Positions 54,789 to 63,586 of a DNA stretch of 64,000 bases are shown in pieces. The notes beneath the pieces are model-generated. The model saw nothing but the letters and a program-made list of their open reading frames with translations, ran no database searches and was not told where the DNA came from. Positions within the stretch are counted from its first letter, which is position 1. Each line of letters opens with the position of its first letter. This DNA comes from Thermococcus barossii (lineage in GTDB: Archaea; Methanobacteriota_B; Thermococci; Thermococcales; Thermococcaceae): positions 298,502 through 362,501 of the forward strand of contig NZ_CP015101.1 of the NCBI RefSeq assembly GCF_002214465.1, written 5' to 3'. A program made the position numbers and the translations under genes.

Positions 54789-54864
54789 GCCGCCGTAGCT
54801 TAGTCGGTAGAGCGCCGGACTGTTAATCCGGCGGTCCCCGGTTCGAGTCCGGGCGGCGGCGCCA
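54789..54864 (+). tRNA. tRNA-Asn (anticodon GTT)
   Basis: 76 nt with encoded CCA. Acceptor stem gccgccg/cggcggc, anticodon loop ctgttaa (GTT), T-loop ggttcgagtcc, discriminator G. A TATA-like gttttataaat is at about 54748-54758, about 35 nt upstream. Confidence 0.97.
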
Positions 54865-54869
54865 TTCGT

Positions 54870-54947
54870 GGGCCCGTAGCTCAGCCTGGTCAGAGCGCGC
54901 GGCTCATAACCGCGTGGTCGGGGGTTCAAAGCCCCCCGGGCCCACCA
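54870..54947 (+). tRNA. tRNA with CAT anticodon, probably tRNA-Ile2
   Basis: 78 nt with encoded CCA, 5 nt after tRNA-Asn. Anticodon loop ctcataa (CAT). The acceptor stem gggcccg/cgggccc with discriminator A, and the D-arm agctcagcctggtcaga, resemble archaeal tRNA-Ile(GAT) rather than initiator or elongator tRNA-Met. I therefore favour the isoleucine tRNA whose C34 is changed to agmatidine to read AUA; elongator Met is the alternative. Confidence 0.75.
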
Positions 54948-55059
54948 TGAAAAACTCTTTTGAGAATTCTGTTTGAGAAGGGTTTTTGTGAAACACCGTC
55001 CCCAGAAGTGCCGTTTTCAGGTAAGGCGCATCTTTGCCCCAGTTTAATCAAGGAGGGAT

Positions 55060-55368
55060 TCAGCTCTCCTCCGGAAGCTGGGTTACATGAACCGGCCACG
55101 TTCTGTAGCCGTCTTGGATGTAGACCTCAAGGACCTCCGCCCCAGCGTACCTAACTTCCCTTATGATTAACCTCTTTCCACTCCTTCCCCTGAGGATGTC
55201 CTCATGAACGTCCCTCGGAAGCTCCTCCGTGACCGGAAGGATGCCGCCCTTCACGTACACTCCCTCAAGCCTGCCGTCCTTGAAGAGAAACCCCCTCACG
55301 GGCACCTCGTACTCCTCAACGACTTCCCCATAATGAACAGTTTTGTACTTCCCAATGGCTTCGTCCAT
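55060..55368 (-). CDS. Hypothetical protein, 102 aa
   Basis: Not recognised. A soluble, beta-rich sequence with a central acidic stretch (VTEELPRDVHEDILRG) and conserved-looking ends (KYKTVHYGEVVEEYEVPVRGFLF and IQDGYRTWPVHVTQLPEES). The ATG at 55368 follows GGGTGATGATA. Its promoter has ttaataaagg (about 55417-55426) with a TTTGGTGCATATATGGGCAA element directly upstream, related to the elements before the glycine dehydrogenase and NifX-like genes. It ends just short of the tRNA pair on the other strand. Confidence 0.78.
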   Translation of the reverse strand: MDEAIGKYKTVHYGEVVEEYEVPVRGFLFKDGRLEGVYVKGGILPVTEELPRDVHEDILRGRSGKRLIIREVRYAGAEVLEVYIQDGYRTWPVHVTQLPEES

Positions 55369-55429
55369 TATCATCACCCATATGCAATTTTTCTGTTACA
55401 TATTGATTCGGGCGAGCCTTTATTAATCT

Positions 55430-55449
55430 TTTGGTGCATATATGGGCAA
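55430..55449. promoter_or_regulatory. Imperfect palindrome upstream of the 102-aa gene
   Basis: TTTGGTGCATATATGGGCAA has matching outer arms (TTG and CAA) and the inner CATATATG. It resembles the TTTGTGN6CACA sites at 12794 and 58414 and, like them, sits just upstream of a minus-strand TATA box. The match is loose. Confidence 0.35.
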
Positions 55450-55506
55450 CTGAGGTCAGAAATGGTAGAAAAGGATAGCCAAAAAGGAGAGATAATGGCG
55501 GCTGGT

Positions 55507-57012
55507 TCAGATGTCGACCTCTCCCTTCTCCTTCAGCTCCCTGTACATGCGCCAGGTGATTATTGGCCTCTTCGCGGCAAGAACGTCGTCCACCCTTCTC
55601 ACCGCTGTGTTGTGCGGTGCGCTCTTAACGATCTCCGGATTGCTGTAGGCCTCCTCGCTTATCCTCTTGAGGGCCTCCACGTAGGCATCAAGCTCTTCCC
55701 TGCTCACCGTCTCGGTCGGCTCTATCATCAGGGCCTCGTGGACTATCAGCGGGAAGTAGATAGTTGGCGCGTGAAGGCCGAAGTCGAGGAGCCTCTTGGC
55801 CACGTCGAGGGCCTTAACGCCGGTCTCCTTCTTCATCGGCTCGGCACTGAAGACGACTTCGTGCTTTCTCAGCTCTTTGTGGGGCAGCTCGTAGCCCCTC
55901 GTCCCTTTCAGCTTCTGGGTGATGTAGTTGGCGTTAAGAACAGCTACCTCGCTGGCCTCCTTGAGACCTTCGCGTCCCATGACCTTGAGGTAGGTGAGCG
56001 CGCGCACCATTACCGCGAAGTTGCCGTACAGTTCCTTGACCTTTCCTATGCTCTTGGGCACGTTGTAGTCGAGGTAGTAACCGCGCTCCTCGTCGTAGCC
56101 GACCAGCGGGACCGGCAGGTAATCTTTGAGGAAGTCCTTGACGCCGACCGGCCCGCTTCCCGGACCGCCACCGCCGTGCGGGGTTGAGAAGGTCTTGTGG
56201 AGGTTGAGGTGGACGACATCGAAGCCCATATCGCCGGGCCTCACCTTTCCAAGAACGGCGTTGAGGTTTGCACCGTCGTAGTAGAGCAGCCCACCGGCCT
56301 TGTGGACTATCCTCGCAATCTCCAGTATCTCGTCCTCGAAGATACCGAGGGTGTTGGGGTTTGTGAGCATTAATCCGGCGGTTCTCTCGCTCACGGCGTT
56401 CTCCAGCGCTTCGAGGTCAACGGTTCCGTTCTCGTTGGAGGGAATCTCAATGACCTTAAACCCTGCCATGGCAGCACTTGCCGGGTTGGTTCCGTGGGCT
56501 GAGTCCGGCACGAGCATCTCGGTTCTCTGCGTCTCGCCGCGGTCGAGGTGGTAGGCACGGATCACCATGACTCCCGTGAACTCGCCGTTGGCCCCTGCAG
56601 CCGGCTGAAGGGTGAAGCGGTCCATTCCGGTTATCTCCTTCAGCCACTGTTCGAGCTCCCACATTATCTTTAGCGCTCCTTGGACGGTTCTCTCGTCCTG
56701 ATAGGGGTGAATGTAAGCAACTCCCGGATGGCCGGCTATCTCCTCGTTTATCTTGGGATTGTACTTCATGGTGCACGAGCCGAGCGGGTAGATTCCGGAG
56801 TCAACGCCGTAGTTCATCTCGCTTAGTCTCGTGTAGTGCTTGACCACCTCAGGCTCGCTCAGCTCGGGAAGGTTCAGCGGGCTCTTCCTCCTGAGCTTCT
56901 CCGGAATCTCAACGCTTACATCTTCAATCGGCTTTGGCAGAGTGTACCCAATCCTTCCCTCGCGGGAGAGCTCGAAGATGAGCGGTTCGTCCCATTTAGC
57001 CTGGCGGAACAT
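55507..57012 (-). CDS. gcvPB: Glycine dehydrogenase (decarboxylating) subunit 2
   Basis: 501 aa, the PLP-binding half of the P-protein of the glycine cleavage system. PLP lysine K273 in [39 protein letters not shown] and [12 protein letters not shown] are further markers. It releases CO2 from glycine and passes the aminomethyl group to lipoyl GcvH. The ATG directly follows the gcvPA stop. GcvT and GcvH are not in the window. Confidence 0.96.
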   Translation of the reverse strand: MFRQAKWDEPLIFELSREGRIGYTLPKPIEDVSVEIPEKLRRKSPLNLPELSEPEVVKHYTRLSEMNYGVDSGIYPLGSCTMKYNPKINEEIAGHPGVAYIHPYQDERTVQGALKIMWELEQWLKEITGMDRFTLQPAAGANGEFTGVMVIRAYHLDRGETQRTEMLVPDSAHGTNPASAAMAGFKVIEIPSNENGTVDLEALENAVSERTAGLMLTNPNTLGIFEDEILEIARIVHKAGGLLYYDGANLNAVLGKVRPGDMGFDVVHLNLHKTFSTPHGGGGPGSGPVGVKDFLKDYLPVPLVGYDEERGYYLDYNVPKSIGKVKELYGNFAVMVRALTYLKVMGREGLKEASEVAVLNANYITQKLKGTRGYELPHKELRKHEVVFSAEPMKKETGVKALDVAKRLLDFGLHAPTIYFPLIVHEALMIEPTETVSREELDAYVEALKRISEEAYSNPEIVKSAPHNTAVRRVDDVLAAKRPIITWRMYRELKEKGEVDI

Positions 57013-58353
57013 TCAGGCCACCTCCTTGAGGGCCTCTATGAGGGCATCGACCCATTCTTTCCTCGTTGTTTCGGTTGCGGCAAAGAGGGCACTCTCTCCC
57101 AGCTCCGGGAAGTGCTCCCCCACGTAGTAGCCACCGTGAATGTTTCTCTCAAGCAGCTTCCCGTGTATCTCGTCGTAGGACTTCTCGAACCTGACCAGGA
57201 TATCCTTGAAGTTGATTCCCTCGAAAGGAATCTCAGCGACCTCTGAAAGCCTCTTCTTGAGGTAGGCGGTGTTCTTGAGTATGACCTCTCCGAGCTCGGT
57301 CAGGCCCCTCGGGCCGAGGGTCGCGAGGTGTATCGCGGCGGCGACGGCAACCAGGGCCTCGTTCGAGCAGATGTTTGAAGTCGCTTTTGCGCGCCTTATG
57401 TGCTGCTCCCTGGTCTGGAGTGTCATGACGAAGGCCCTCTTCCCGTCTGCATCTTTCGTCATTCCGATTATCCTTCCGGGCATCTGGCGTATGAGCTTTT
57501 TGTCGTTCCTGACTGCAAATATCCCCGCCCTCGGGCCGCCGAAGTTCATAGGGTTGCCGAAGTAGGCGGCCTCGCCTACGACGATGTCGGCTCCAAGTTC
57601 TCCGGGCGCCTCCACCAGACCCAGAACAGTTGGGTCAACGCCTACCACGAAGAGAGCCCCAGCGTCGTGGGCTATTTCGCCGATGGCTGCGATTTCCTCC
57701 TCAAGCAAACCGAAGAAGTTTGGAACCTCCACGTACACCCCGGCGGCGCCGTCAACGGCTTCCTTAAGTTTCTCGATGTCCACCTGCCCCCTTTCGTTCC
57801 AGTCCACGTAGTCTATCTCAACTCCCGGGCCCGCGGTGTAGGTGTGCAGGACCCTCTTCTTTTCAGGACTGAGGGCCTTTGGCACAACGAACTTGCTCTT
57901 CTTCTTGACCCTGGCGCTCATCAGGGCCGCCTCCGCCATGGCCGTTCCCCAGTCGTACATTGAGGCGTTAACTATCGGAAGGCCGACGAGCTCAGCTATG
58001 AGGCTCTGGTATTCAAAGAGGGCCTGGAGCATCCCCTGGCTTATCTCCGGCTGGTAGGGGGTGTAAGCGGTCAGGAACTCGCTCCTCTCGATGAGGTACT
58101 TCACGTGGGCTGGAACGTAGTGGAAGTACGTCCCGGCTCCGAGGAAGCTGGGCATCTCAAGGACGGTTCTGTTCATAGAGAGAACCGAGTTGAGTTCGAG
58201 AAAAACCTCGTATTCGCTCTTGCCCTCCGGAAGGTTGAACTCCTTGACCATGCCCTTGGGAACGTCGGAGAAGAGGTCTTCAACGGAGGTGAAACCAATT
58301 TCCTTGGCAAGTTCTTCCTTATGCGCAGCGTTGGGGAGGTAATGCCTTCCCAT
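57013..58353 (-). CDS. gcvPA: Glycine dehydrogenase (decarboxylating) subunit 1
   Basis: 446 aa, the non-PLP half of the archaeal two-subunit P-protein. Typical parts are [15 protein letters not shown] at the start, [38 protein letters not shown], and [13 protein letters not shown]. The start at 58353 follows GGGTGATAGGT; the frame is open 25 codons further but the family begins MGRHY. The promoter has catataac (about 58404-58412) with a TTTGTGN6CACAAA palindrome upstream. Confidence 0.95.
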   Translation of the reverse strand: MGRHYLPNAAHKEELAKEIGFTSVEDLFSDVPKGMVKEFNLPEGKSEYEVFLELNSVLSMNRTVLEMPSFLGAGTYFHYVPAHVKYLIERSEFLTAYTPYQPEISQGMLQALFEYQSLIAELVGLPIVNASMYDWGTAMAEAALMSARVKKKSKFVVPKALSPEKKRVLHTYTAGPGVEIDYVDWNERGQVDIEKLKEAVDGAAGVYVEVPNFFGLLEEEIAAIGEIAHDAGALFVVGVDPTVLGLVEAPGELGADIVVGEAAYFGNPMNFGGPRAGIFAVRNDKKLIRQMPGRIIGMTKDADGKRAFVMTLQTREQHIRRAKATSNICSNEALVAVAAAIHLATLGPRGLTELGEVILKNTAYLKKRLSEVAEIPFEGINFKDILVRFEKSYDEIHGKLLERNIHGGYYVGEHFPELGESALFAATETTRKEWVDALIEALKEVA

Positions 58354-58413
58354 ACCTATCACCCTCTGAGCTTTAAGACAGTCGTGGAAAATAAGGTTGG
58401 GATTGTTATATGC

Positions 58414-58431
58414 TTTGTGTTCATGCACAAA
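58414..58431. promoter_or_regulatory. Operator candidate TTTGTGN6CACAAA upstream of gcvPA-gcvPB
   Basis: TTTGTGTTCATGCACAAA: perfect 6-bp arms with a 6-bp centre, directly upstream of the minus-strand TATA-like box of the glycine dehydrogenase operon (58404-58412). The same arms and position are found at 12794-12811. Confidence 0.55.
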
Positions 58432-58480
58432 AAAGAAAAACCCTTAAAGGCCCGATCGGAGAGCTTTGGGAGGGGTCATC

Positions 58481-59158
58481 ATGATAATAGCCTTCGACTT
58501 CGACGGCACACTGGCGGACACGTACTCCTGCATCGAGGAAGCCTTCAAGCGGGCCCTTGAGAAGCGCTACCGCTGGCTGCCGTTCAAGGGCTTCTGGGCC
58601 AAGGCCCTCACAAAGCTGGAGAACTACTTCGAGAGGCCCACGTTCGGGAAGCACAAGAAGACGTCAAAGCCCCCGTTCTTCCTGCGCACAAAGTTCTTTG
58701 AGACGTGGTTCGAGGAGAGGGCCAAGCTCTCGAAGCCGATAGACGATGCTCCGGAAGTCCTCAAAAGGCTCAAGGAGGAAGGTCACACGGTCATTTCCTT
58801 CTCGGCAGAGGACTTCATCGACGGTATGAAAGTAAGACGGCTGAAGCAGATGGGCATCTATGACCTCTTTGACGACGTTATAGTCTTCGGCCGCGAGATG
58901 ACCATAGATGAGGCCTTCAGGTTCGTTCGCCAGAAGTACGGTGACGAGATATTCGTCTGGGTGGATGACAAACCCTGGCGATTCATAGGGCATGGCGATG
59001 AGAACACGGAGTACGTCTGGTACTACTTCCCCTTCAGTGCGAGGTTCGTTGAGAAGAACCGTGAAAGGCTCGCCCTGATTCCACACCTCCACGTGATAAG
59101 GGATCTGTGGAGCATATTCGACGTTATAGAAAGAATAAAGCAGGAGCGCTCAGCCTGA
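58481..59158 (+). CDS. HAD-family hydrolase
   Basis: 225 aa. Motif I is DFDGTLADTY at the very start (7-16); VISFSAEDFIDGMK provides the Ser/Thr motif II, and EIFVWVDDKPWR the acidic motif IV. Phosphatase activity on a small phosphorylated compound is likely; the substrate is unknown. The start at 58481 follows GGGAGGGG. It diverges from gcvPA, with a TATA-like cccttaaagg at about 58441-58450, and overlaps the next gene by 9 nt. Confidence 0.85.
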   Translation: MIIAFDFDGTLADTYSCIEEAFKRALEKRYRWLPFKGFWAKALTKLENYFERPTFGKHKKTSKPPFFLRTKFFETWFEERAKLSKPIDDAPEVLKRLKEEGHTVISFSAEDFIDGMKVRRLKQMGIYDLFDDVIVFGREMTIDEAFRFVRQKYGDEIFVWVDDKPWRFIGHGDENTEYVWYYFPFSARFVEKNRERLALIPHLHVIRDLWSIFDVIERIKQERSA

Positions 59159-59434
59159 GTCCGCGTTGGTGTACTCAATGGTGTCCTCGACGAACTCGTC
59201 GTATGTTTCCTTGTCAACCTCTTCCAACTCCATCTTGAACTCTCTTCCCAGGGCCCACCTCACGGCAACCTCTCCCCTGTCCGTTTCCGCCATCACCAGA
59301 CCAAAGGGCAGGTCTCCCGCCCAGTGGTGCTTTGAGAACTCAATGGTAAATCCCCTTCTTTTCAGCTCGCTAAGTATGAGTTCGTAAGTTTTAACCGGTC
59401 CGTGGGGGCTTCTCACTAATCCAACATAGGGCAT
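59150..59434 (-). CDS. Hypothetical protein, 94 aa
   Basis: Not recognised. A small soluble alpha/beta protein: MPYVGLVRSPHGPVKTYELILSELKRRGF, then a strand-rich middle (LVMAETDRGEVAVRWALG) and an acidic C-terminal helix (EEVDKETYDEFVEDTIEY). The layout resembles small single-domain archaeal proteins without known roles. It converges with the HAD gene (9-nt overlap). No operon partner. Confidence 0.7.
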   Translation of the reverse strand: MPYVGLVRSPHGPVKTYELILSELKRRGFTIEFSKHHWAGDLPFGLVMAETDRGEVAVRWALGREFKMELEEVDKETYDEFVEDTIEYTNADSG

Positions 59435-59525
59435 TTTTACTCACCATTGTTCCCTTTGTGGACAGATTTAAAACCTTTTCGGTTGGCCTAACAAAGTTTA
59501 AAAGTTGAGGGGCAAACTCCAACAC

Positions 59526-60206
59526 ATGAAACCCACACCGCTGCCGGAAAAGGCCCTGAAACTGGGAAAGGCGGTCATCATAGCGGACCTCCATTTAGGT
59601 TACGAAGTCAGCATGGCGAGGGAGGGCTTTTACCTGCCCAGAGTGTTCGGCGAGGTAGTCAGAAGGCTGAAACTTCTCCTTAAGAGGGAGAGGCCAAAGA
59701 CCCTTGTGATTGATGGTGACCTGAAGCACTCCTTCGTGCCTGAATGGCGCGAAAAAAGAGAGTTGAGGGCCTTCGTTGAAGAGGTGGCACCCCTGGTTGA
59801 CGAGCTGATTCTCGTGAGGGGAAATCACGATGTGGGAACCCTCTGGCTCAGAGAGCTGGGCGTTGAGGTTGTTGATGAGCTTGAACTTGCTGGATGGAAG
59901 CTGGTTCACGGCCACAAACTCGTCGAGGGGGAGCGCTTCATCATAGGACACGAGCATCCCTCGATACGGCTTCGGGATGAGGTGGGGGCGCTCCTAAAGG
60001 TGCCAGTCTTCTTGATGGGCGAAGAGCTCATAGTCCTGCCCGCGTTCAGCCCGTGGGCGTACGGGAACGACGTGCTCAGGGAGATAGTCTCCCCCTTCCT
60101 CAGGGTTCATGAAATCTCAGATGCGAGGGTCCTAGTGCCTTTGGAGGATGAGCTCCTGGACTTCGGAAAACTCGCCGACCTGAACCGGGCACTGGCCTCG
60201 CTCTAA
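59526..60206 (+). CDS. ICC-like calcineurin-type phosphoesterase
   Basis: 226 aa metallophosphoesterase. All five motifs are present: DLHLGYE (D21, H23), IDGDLKHS (D63/D65), RGNHDVG (N100, H101), LVHGHKLV (about 127-132) and GHEHPS (141-146). The fold is that of SbcD/Mre11-like and ICC phosphodiesterases, but the capping domain of Mre11 is missing. The substrate is unknown. A TATA-like gtttaaaag ends about 25-30 nt before the ATG and no ribosome site is close, so a leaderless mRNA is likely. Confidence 0.88.
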   Translation: MKPTPLPEKALKLGKAVIIADLHLGYEVSMAREGFYLPRVFGEVVRRLKLLLKRERPKTLVIDGDLKHSFVPEWREKRELRAFVEEVAPLVDELILVRGNHDVGTLWLRELGVEVVDELELAGWKLVHGHKLVEGERFIIGHEHPSIRLRDEVGALLKVPVFLMGEELIVLPAFSPWAYGNDVLREIVSPFLRVHEISDARVLVPLEDELLDFGKLADLNRALASL

Positions 60207-60253
60207 TGCCAACCTTTTAATACCGGGAGCTGAACTATTCTCCGGGTGATAGA

Positions 60254-61012
60254 ATGGGAAAGGGCTACATCGGAATCATCGGCGCAGTGCTCGTTCTCAT
60301 GGTTTTCGCTTCGGGATGCATCTCATCCGGAGGGAACAATCCTGGCCATACAACAACTACCACTTCAAGCCTGCCTTTCACAAAGGAACAGCTTGAGAGT
60401 GCCGTTGCAGGGATAAAAAGCTACGAGTACGTTATGGACGTTAAAACGTACAATGGAACGAAGCTGGTTGCAACGCTCCACTCGTCGGTTGCCATAGACA
60501 AGGAAAACGAGATGAAGTCATCGAGCACAGTAGCCAGCAGGACTGATGGGCAGGTCTATGCCGTCTACTACTACACCACCAAAACAGGTTTTGTGACGCT
60601 GACCAACAAGAGCGGCCTCGTGAACTGGCAGTTTTCGTGTTATGAGGCAGGTAAGGGGCCCGAGGTAAACTCGACGCTTCTTGACAGCCTGTGGAAGGAT
60701 TTCCCACTCGAAAACGCGACCGTGGCCACTGAGGGAGACTACTACATCATCACGGTAAACCACACGATCTGGAGCGAGGGCGGGAATGAGAAGGACTACA
60801 GCGGCACCGTAACTGTGAAGCTGACCAGGGATCTCATTCCAGTGGAGATAATTCAGAAGGCGTACTACAAAAAGGATGACCAGAGGTGGGTGGACGAGAT
60901 AACGATAAACATAAGGAACGTCAACGCGGTTTCAGTGGAACCCCCGGAGACCCTCGTGAACTACTTGGAGAGTCAGGGATTGGACCTGGAGGAACTCCTT
61001 GGAAAATGCTAA
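60254..61012 (+). CDS. Putative lipoprotein, 252 aa
   Basis: Signal peptide with lipobox FASGC (about 18-22), then a short Thr-rich linker and a globular domain. The domain starts KEQLESAVAGIKSYEYVMDVKTYNG and goes on with a run of beta strands, a pattern like LppX/LolA-type lipid-binding lipoproteins, which is only a resemblance. It is probably a distant paralogue of the lipoprotein at 62069 (both have a KEQ/KEK-xx-x-A-I helix, then a strand with many Asn-X-Thr/Ser sites). GGGTGATAGA precedes the ATG. Function unknown. Confidence 0.8.
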   Translation: MGKGYIGIIGAVLVLMVFASGCISSGGNNPGHTTTTTSSLPFTKEQLESAVAGIKSYEYVMDVKTYNGTKLVATLHSSVAIDKENEMKSSSTVASRTDGQVYAVYYYTTKTGFVTLTNKSGLVNWQFSCYEAGKGPEVNSTLLDSLWKDFPLENATVATEGDYYIITVNHTIWSEGGNEKDYSGTVTVKLTRDLIPVEIIQKAYYKKDDQRWVDEITINIRNVNAVSVEPPETLVNYLESQGLDLEELLGKC

Positions 61013-61057
61013 ACCTTTAAATTTTCAGCCTCCCAATTTCTTTTGGTGAAGTGAGGC

Positions 61058-61765
61058 ATGGATTTCCTTAGTGCCATAGTGTTCTTCGCATACGCTCCGG
61101 CCCTGGTGATACTCTGGTACTTCTACCACGCAGACAGGTACGAGCCCGAGCCGAGGAGATACGTTTTAGGGACTTTCCTGCTGGGGGCAACCCTCTCGGT
61201 GGGCATAGCGTACATGATAGAGGGCGTCCTGACCCTGGGGGGAGCCGTCACCCCGGTTCTACCGACGACGGCATTCTACGTGGCAATGGTTGCGGGGATT
61301 GTGGAGGAGCCTGCTAAGGCTCTGGCCATCAGGTGGCCCTTTAAAGCAGGCCAGATGGACGGCATAATGGACGGTCTCGTCTACGGTGTTGCCGCAGGAC
61401 TTGGCTTCGCCGCAACGGAGAACTTCCTCTACGGGCTGGGATACGGGGTCTCGGTGACGGTCATGAGGGCCTTCCTGACGCCCTTTGCCCACGGTGCCTG
61501 GAGCGCTGTGATAGGTGTCGGCTACGGGATGAAGGCGGAAGGGAAGATAGACTCGGTCGCTCCTTACTTCCTCCTCGCGATGCTCCTGCACTTCATCTGG
61601 GACTACTACGCCTTCCTGAGCAGGGATGTGCCGGCCTACAATATCATTCTCATACTGCTGATACTCGTGAACCTCGCGATACTCCGCTACTTCCTGATAA
61701 TGGGCCAGGCTGAGGACGTTGGCCGGCTCTGGTACTACTGGTTCAAACGGAGGGATGAGATGTGA
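61058..61765 (+). CDS. PrsW-family intramembrane protease
   Basis: 235 aa with about seven transmembrane helices. The catalytic signatures are GIVEEPAKALA (E83, E84, K87), GFAATENFLYG, FLTPFAHGAWSAVIG and LLHFIWDYYAF, which place the glutamate and His residues as in PrsW and related glutamic-type membrane proteases. PrsW cleaves anti-sigma factors in bacteria; the archaeal substrate is unknown, and the neighbouring lipoproteins and membrane proteins are worth considering. GTGAAGTGAGGC precedes the ATG. It overlaps the next gene by 4 nt. Confidence 0.88.
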   Translation: MDFLSAIVFFAYAPALVILWYFYHADRYEPEPRRYVLGTFLLGATLSVGIAYMIEGVLTLGGAVTPVLPTTAFYVAMVAGIVEEPAKALAIRWPFKAGQMDGIMDGLVYGVAAGLGFAATENFLYGLGYGVSVTVMRAFLTPFAHGAWSAVIGVGYGMKAEGKIDSVAPYFLLAMLLHFIWDYYAFLSRDVPAYNIILILLILVNLAILRYFLIMGQAEDVGRLWYYWFKRRDEM

Positions 61766-61962
61766 AGCTGGAAGAGGCCCTGTTTGAAGCGAGGCCGTAC
61801 GTGGAGTACTATGAGAGGCTGGAGAGTCTCGTAAGGCAGTTGTGGAAAGAGGCAACCGACGAGAAAAACTTCCTTCAGCTCCTCAAAGAGGAGATAGAGC
61901 GCGCTGAAGAACCATTCAAGACGGACCTCAGGATATTTCTCCAGAAGTTTGAGGCACTTTAA
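61762..61962 (+). CDS. Small helical protein coupled to prsW, 66 aa
   Basis: A short, charged, coiled-coil-like protein (ESLVRQLWKEATDEKNFLQLLKEEIERAEEPFK) starting at a GTG that overlaps the prsW stop (GTGA). A GGAGGGATGA site lies just before. It has no known family. Tight coupling suggests a partner or regulator of the protease. Confidence 0.72.
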   Translation: MKLEEALFEARPYVEYYERLESLVRQLWKEATDEKNFLQLLKEEIERAEEPFKTDLRIFLQKFEAL

Positions 61963-62068
61963 GTTTTCCACTTTTTGCTAACTCTTCTTAATGGTATGTA
62001 AAATCTGAATAGAAAAAGTATTTAAGCTCACCCGCGCATATTCTGATGAAACCACGGGGGGTAGTACC

Positions 62069-62872
62069 ATGAGGAAGATTGTGGTCCTTTTGCTTGTTGG
62101 CCTCATCGTGCTGGCGAGTGGATGTATTGGAAAGGACGTTGGCCTGACCAAGGAGAAGGTTTTGAGCGCCATTGAAAACATTGAGACGGCCAGATACGAC
62201 CAGAACTTCTCGGTGACCATGCACTTCACGGATCCAAGTACAAACAGAACGGTCAACATAACGATGTCCGGACGTGCCATGGGGGTGTTCAACAAGACCG
62301 CTGGCCGGGAAAGGGGCAACATGAGCATGAAGACACACACCATGGGGATGGACATCAACTTTAACTGGCCGTACTTCATAAATGGCACCAACGCGTACAT
62401 CAACGTGGATGGAAAGTGGTACCGCGTATCTAGCGACGATACCATCTACTCCCAAGCAAAGGGTTCACTCAACGTTGCCTACATCGAGAACCTCCTGGAG
62501 AAGAAAAATGTGACCATCAAAAAGCTAGCCAACGGATACGCTTTCCGCGTCAACGTTACCTTCTGGGAGTTTGTTAACGCCACCAACCAGACCGGCTACC
62601 TCAACGAGGTATGGGGAACCCTCCCCGGCAACGTGACTGTGGACACGAAGTCTGGATGGGTCGAGGTTCACCTCAGGGACGATGGAACACCGGTTTTCAT
62701 TGAGACGTACATGGATGTTGTGCTGAAGGTAACGGCCGTCTCAGAGGAGCCCATAGAGATTCACGTGGCGGTTCACGAGGAGGTCAGGCTCTCCGATGTA
62801 AACGAACCCGTGGAAATACCGGTCCCAGCGGGAATAACGAATGCTGCTGACTTCGGTGATGGATTCTGGTGA
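62069..62872 (+). CDS. Putative lipoprotein, 267 aa
   Basis: Signal peptide with lipobox LASGC (about 15-19). The mature part begins LTKEKVLSAIENIETARYDQNFSVTMHF and is beta-rich, with many Asn-X-Ser/Thr sites (NRT, NIT, NKT, NMS, NGT, NVT, NAT), fitting an extracellular N-glycosylated protein. It includes YINVDGKWYRVSSDD, a phrase also common in LppX-like domains. Probably a paralogue of the lipoprotein at 60254. The promoter has gtatttaagc at about 62018-62027. The ligand is unknown. Confidence 0.8.
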   Translation: MRKIVVLLLVGLIVLASGCIGKDVGLTKEKVLSAIENIETARYDQNFSVTMHFTDPSTNRTVNITMSGRAMGVFNKTAGRERGNMSMKTHTMGMDINFNWPYFINGTNAYINVDGKWYRVSSDDTIYSQAKGSLNVAYIENLLEKKNVTIKKLANGYAFRVNVTFWEFVNATNQTGYLNEVWGTLPGNVTVDTKSGWVEVHLRDDGTPVFIETYMDVVLKVTAVSEEPIEIHVAVHEEVRLSDVNEPVEIPVPAGITNAADFGDGFW

Positions 62873-62884
62873 AATCCTTCCCTA

Positions 62885-63586
62885 TTATTCTTTGCCATTT
62901 TTACCCTTGCTCCCGAAAAGCCACCACATAAGGAATGGAACCCCCAACATAACGCCCCACATGGCTAGGAAGCCCGAGAGCTCGTGGAAGCTCTGGGGTG
63001 TGTAAGCCGGGCCGGCATGTACGAAAATCTCCAGCGAGGCCCACTCCCTTGTATCCTCTTCAATCCCTCCAATGGCTTTTTCATTTCTTTCAACAACGTC
63101 CATAAGAACTTCCCTGTTCTCTGGGGAGACTTCATCGAGGTGAGCTGTTATTATCTCGTTCTCCCTTTTGAACCTGGAAATCTCCTTTGTGCAGGAATCC
63201 GAGTTGTTATGGTAGAACACTGGCCACCCGTTTTTCTCACTTTTATTCACGATTCTGTTGACGTCCCTGAGGGCTACCCTGCCCCTCATTGTCACGATCC
63301 TTTCCCCACGCCGTGAAACTTCAACGGTTATCCCCTCCTTCCTAAGGAACTCCTCCAGTTCTGAGGCATCCTTCTGACCCCTTACCAGGATGTAGATGTC
63401 CACGATGTTGCAGAGCCCTCCTGAGGGGGCATTTTTCTCTCCGAGTTTCTCAAGCTCGTCCATGGAGGTCAGTTGCTCGCGGGCCAGCGAGGTTTCCCTG
63501 TAGTAGGTGCCTGCGAATATCGAGCCCAGGACTATGAAAATAACGAAGGGGGCCACCGCAAGTATCAGGTTTTTCTTTCCCTCCAT
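62885..63586 (-). CDS. Two-helix membrane protein with an exposed domain
   Basis: 233 aa. One transmembrane helix at each end (about 5-27 and 205-225) encloses an extracellular or luminal domain with alpha/beta character: LCNIVDIYILVRGQKDASELEEFLRKEGITVEVS could be a small BON- or ACT-like unit, followed by a helical acidic part (SPENREVLMDVVERNEKAIGGIEEDTREW). Not recognised as a family. The start at 63586 follows GGTGATGAT; it overlaps the upstream gene by 22 nt, and both are probably one operon. It converges with the lipoprotein at 62069. Confidence 0.75.
   Translation of the reverse strand: MEGKKNLILAVAPFVIFIVLGSIFAGTYYRETSLAREQLTSMDELEKLGEKNAPSGGLCNIVDIYILVRGQKDASELEEFLRKEGITVEVSRRGERIVTMRGRVALRDVNRIVNKSEKNGWPVFYHNNSDSCTKEISRFKRENEIITAHLDEVSPENREVLMDVVERNEKAIGGIEEDTREWASLEIFVHAGPAYTPQSFHELSGFLAMWGVMLGVPFLMWWLFGSKGKNGKE

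Noticed and set aside
54358-54798. Open frames in the gap and across tRNA-Thr
   Set aside because: They lack ribosome sites, run through a tRNA gene or have random-looking composition; none resembles a known small protein.
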